Below, piece by piece: positions 6,744 to 8,551 of a DNA stretch of 8,551 nucleotides (within the stretch, counting starts at the first letter, position 1; every line of letters begins with the position of its first letter). The stretch comes from CAYLNK01 sp964384675 (GTDB taxonomy: Bacteria > Acidobacteriota > Thermoanaerobaculia > UBA5066): positions 1 to 8,551 of the forward strand of contig CAYLNK010000297.1 in assembly GCA_964384675.1 (NCBI GenBank), written 5' to 3'. Both the position numbers and the translations under genes were made by a program. The notes below the pieces were generated by a model, which had not been told where the DNA came from, searched no databases, and saw nothing but the letters and a program-made list of their open reading frames with translations.

Positions 6744-7485
6744 AGCGGGCGAGCGCCGCGCGGTAGTTGGCCGAGAGGGTCAGGATCCGCCCGTCCCGCA
6801 GGACCACGCGGTACTCGCCGTTGAACCACGGCTCGAGCTCCTTGACCCGTTCGAGGTTCACGATGGTCGAGCGGTGGATCCTCAGGAACCGCTCCGGGTC
6901 GAGGGTCTCCTCGAGCGCCTTCATCGTGGTCCGGAACGGGTAGCTCTCGGCTCCGGCGTGGAGGACGACGCTGTTCTTGGCGGCCTCGGCGTAGTCCACG
7001 TCGCGCAGCTTCAGGAAGCGGCTCCGGTCGCCCGTCTTCACGAGGAGCCACTCCTGCCGGCGGCCCCCCGCGTGGAGGTGCGCCACGAGCTTCTCGGCCC
7101 GCTCGGCGCTTCCGGCCAGCTGCGCCTTCACCTTCTCGAGCGTGCGGGCGAAGCGGTCCCGGGAGAACGGCTTCATCAGGTAGTCGATCGCGTTCACCTC
7201 GAACGCACGGACCGCGTACCGGTCGAACGCGGTGATGAAGACGATGGCGGGGAGCGCGCGGCCGGCGAGCATCTCCAGGACGCCGAATCCGTCGAGCCCC
7301 GGCATCTGCACGTCGAGGAGCACGAGGTCCGGCTCGTGCTCCTCGATCGCGGTCACGGCGGCGAAGCCGTCCCCGGCCTCGCCGACGATCTCCACCTGCG
7401 CGTCGCCCTCGAGCTGGCGCCGCACCCAGGTGCGGGCCGGGGGCTCGTCGTCGACGATGAGGGCGCGCAGGGGCCGGGACGGCAT
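6709..7485 (-). CDS. LytTR-family response regulator
   Basis: A 258-residue cytoplasmic transcription regulator, the usual partner of LytS-type kinases. The receiver domain (about 6-122) has the full active site: Asp12-Asp13 in VDDEPPAR, phospho-acceptor Asp58 in LLDVQMPGLDG, Thr85 in FITAFD and Lys105 in LMKPF. The LytTR DNA-binding domain (about 148-250) shows FLKLRDVDYAEA, SYPFRTTMKALEE, FLRIHRSTIVNLERV and LTLSANYRAAL, all typical of the fold. Length is normal for the family. The ATG at 7485-7483 sits directly before the receiver; no good ribosome site precedes it. It faces the kinase genes instead of following them, and its 3' end overlaps the truncated kinase gene by 35 bases. Pairing with the kinase at 4924 is inferred from family and proximity. 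Confidence 0.94.
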   Translation of the reverse strand: MPSRPLRALIVDDEPPARTWVRRQLEGDAQVEIVGEAGDGFAAVTAIEEHEPDLVLLDVQMPGLDGFGVLEMLAGRALPAIVFITAFDRYAVRAFEVNAIDYLMKPFSRDRFARTLEKVKAQLAGSAERAEKLVAHLHAGGRRQEWLLVKTGDRSRFLKLRDVDYAEAAKNSVVLHAGAESYPFRTTMKALEETLDPERFLRIHRSTIVNLERVKELEPWFNGEYRVVLRDGRILTLSANYRAALARFRSLAGSTPEA

Positions 7486-7527
7486 GCCCGGTAGTTTGAC
7501 CTAGAAGGCCGGCGACCCCGCCAGGGG

Positions 7528-7556
7528 TGCGGGGGGCGGCGCCGGAGCCCCCCGCA
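7528..7556 (-). terminator. Strong GC hairpin after the secretin-like gene
   Basis: A perfect 10-bp inverted repeat (7528-7537 with 7547-7556, arm GCCCCCCGCA) closes a 9-base loop. It begins 13 bases after the stop codon of the minus-strand secretin-like gene and lies upstream of the response regulator start. A second small stem (ACCCC-loop-GGGGT, about 7515-7528) follows on the minus strand. There is no T-run after either stem, so this may be a T-less terminator, an RNA-stabilising hairpin, or a leader structure for the regulator gene. Confidence 0.5.
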
Positions 7557-7568
7557 GCCGCTCGCTCG

Positions 7569-8339
7569 CTACTTCTGGATCGAGGCGACCACCACGACGA
7601 TCAGCCCCTTGTCCTTCAGCGCGCTCGTCCCGACGACGACCTTCTCGCCGTCCTTGACGGTGAGATCGGTACGGATCTGGGCGCGCCCCTTGTACTCGCC
7701 GACCGCGATGCCGGAGGAGAACCCCTCCAGCCGGACCAGCGCCGGACCGGGCCCGGATGTGTCGACGGAGACCCGCCGGATCTTGTACTCGATCTGCATC
7801 GGCGTCCCCGCCGCCGAGCTCGTCGGCGCGTTGCCGACTCCGGAGCCCTCGACGTCCCGCGTCCCGTCCTTGACCCGTTGCTCGAACGTGGCCGCCGGCT
7901 CGAACCCCTTGTACGACAGCGTCGAGCGGAGGGCGGGGATCACCTCCTTCAGCTCTTCGGGGACCGGGCCGCTCTGCGGGAAGGGCGTCGCGACCAGGAC
8001 GTAGAGGCGGAGCCGCACGTCGGGCTGTCGCGCCTCGGGCGTGTCGAGCCGCTTCAACGCCTCCTCGATGGCAGCGAGGTTCTCGGGGAAGTCCCGCACG
8101 GTGATCGTCCCGAGGTCGCGGTTGGCGCCGATCACGGCGCCCTTGAAGCCGCTCCCGAGGGCGCGCACGGAGTCGGAGAGCAGGTGGGGGTCGCGGTGCT
8201 TCACCTCGAACACCTTGCTCTTGAAGCCCTTCTCGGTGACGTAGGTCGGCTCGGGCGCCGGCGGAGCGGTCTGGGCCGCGAGGGGCGCAGAGGGAAGCGC
8301 GAGGAGCGCGAGGGTCAGCAGCGGGAGTGCGATGCGCAT
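7569..8339 (-). CDS. Small exported secretin-like protein (secretin-N-type domain)
   Basis: A 256-residue exported protein. The start ATG (8339-8337) has a perfect ribosome site, AAGGAGG at 8344-8350, 4 bases away. The signal peptide ends near PLAA|Q (about residue 22). Residues about 43-99 resemble a secretin N (NolW-like) domain: VFEVKHRDPHLLSDSVRAL, a short beta pair with GTITVRDFPENL, and AAIEEALKRLDTP. The C-terminal part (about 175-256) recalls the outer beta region of secretins, ending in DLTVKDGEKVVVGTSALKDKGLIVVV. Full secretins are much longer, so this is not a complete pore; it may be a periplasmic accessory or assembly factor, or a protein that reuses the fold. A Ser/Gly/Thr-rich stretch (about 160-178) separates the two halves. 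It is co-transcribed with the gene upstream (10 bases between stop and start). Confidence 0.82.
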   Translation of the reverse strand: MRIALPLLTLALLALPSAPLAAQTAPPAPEPTYVTEKGFKSKVFEVKHRDPHLLSDSVRALGSGFKGAVIGANRDLGTITVRDFPENLAAIEEALKRLDTPEARQPDVRLRLYVLVATPFPQSGPVPEELKEVIPALRSTLSYKGFEPAATFEQRVKDGTRDVEGSGVGNAPTSSAAGTPMQIEYKIRRVSVDTSGPGPALVRLEGFSSGIAVGEYKGRAQIRTDLTVKDGEKVVVGTSALKDKGLIVVVVASIQK

Positions 8340-8343
8340 GGGT

Positions 8344-8350
8344 CCTCCTT
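8344..8350 (-). promoter_or_regulatory. Shine-Dalgarno site of the secretin-like gene
   Basis: AAGGAGG on the minus strand, 4 bases before the ATG. Its first A is the last base of the upstream gene's TGA, so termination and re-initiation of translation are closely coupled. It is the best ribosome site in the window and fixes the start of the secretin-like gene. Confidence 0.85.
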
Positions 8351-8551
8351 CAGGACGGTGTGCCGGGAACGAACCAGATGATCCGGACGTGCGGGTGGGG
8401 GGTCGCGAGCTCGAGGCGGAGGTCGGGGGCGGTGGGGAGCCCGGACGCGACCGCCGGCTCGCGGTCGGGACCCACGGCGGTCGCCGTCCGGACGGTGCGG
8501 ACGCGGCTCGGGGCTGATGCTTCGGGCGCGACGCGCTCGGCGACGAGGACC
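8350..8551 (-). CDS. C-terminal part of an unidentified protein (partial, runs off the right edge)
   Basis: The last 66 codons of a minus-strand gene ending in TGA at 8352-8350. About 90 percent of codons end in G or C, as in the certain genes, and the frame is directly coupled to the secretin-like gene. The visible protein has an Ala/Pro/Val/Arg-rich, probably disordered stretch, followed by a likely beta hairpin with the ending LRLELATPHPHVRIIWFVPG. Endings of this kind occur in short membrane-anchored proteins that follow zinc-finger anti-sigma-type domains. That is a weak resemblance, and the informative N-terminal part lies outside the window, so no function is assigned. Confidence 0.6.
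   Translation of the reverse strand, partial: VLVAERVAPEASAPSRVRTVRTATAVGPDREPAVASGLPTAPDLRLELATPHPHVRIIWFVPGTPS

Noticed and set aside
6600..7050. A frameshift in the second kinase, with the ATPase domain continuing in another plus-strand frame.
   Set aside because: No N-, D- or G-box can be read in any plus-strand frame after 6700. That region is fully accounted for by the LytTR domain on the other strand.

Overview
The window is very GC-rich and its reading frames use almost only G or C at the third codon position. The gene set suggests a high-GC, Gram-negative-type bacterium: exported proteins made of repeated beta-sandwich modules, a LytS-type kinase with a LytTR-type response regulator, and a short periplasmic secretin-like protein. 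The flavour is closest to Acidobacteriota, but that is inference from protein style, because the window holds no rRNA or other marker gene.

Layout. Positions 1-68 (+) carry what looks like the last codons of a gene entering from the left. Positions 78-4741 (-) hold a two-gene unit read from right to left. The first gene (2420-4741) encodes an exported protein with two large beta modules and a C-terminal alpha/beta hydrolase. The second (78-2423) overlaps it by 4 bases and encodes an exported protein with the same two modules, followed by a ZU5-like domain and a DUF1579-like domain. The shared part is almost identical at DNA level over about 1.2 kb, including 691 bases with no difference found by eye, while the signal peptides and C-terminal domains differ.

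A 182-base divergent intergenic region (4742-4923) separates this unit from a (+) pair: an intact LytS/YehU-type membrane histidine kinase (4924-6015) and, overlapping it by 4 bases, a short paralogue (6012-6743). The paralogue keeps the membrane domain and the dimerisation helix. It has Ala where the phospho-accepting His should be and lacks the ATPase domain. Its 3' end overlaps by 35 bases the 3' end of a convergent LytTR response regulator (6709-7485, -). A strong GC hairpin (7528-7556) lies between the regulator and the next (-) gene, a signal-peptide-bearing secretin-N-like protein (7569-8339). Directly upstream of that gene is the C-terminal end of another (-) gene that runs off the right edge.

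How the genes may work together. The kinase and response regulator are probably partners despite facing each other. The kinase is divergent from the exported-protein pair, so that pair is a natural candidate target, though no binding site is convincing. The exported pair looks like one surface or periplasmic scaffold carrying two different C-terminal effectors. The secretin-like gene and its upstream neighbour form a separate unit.
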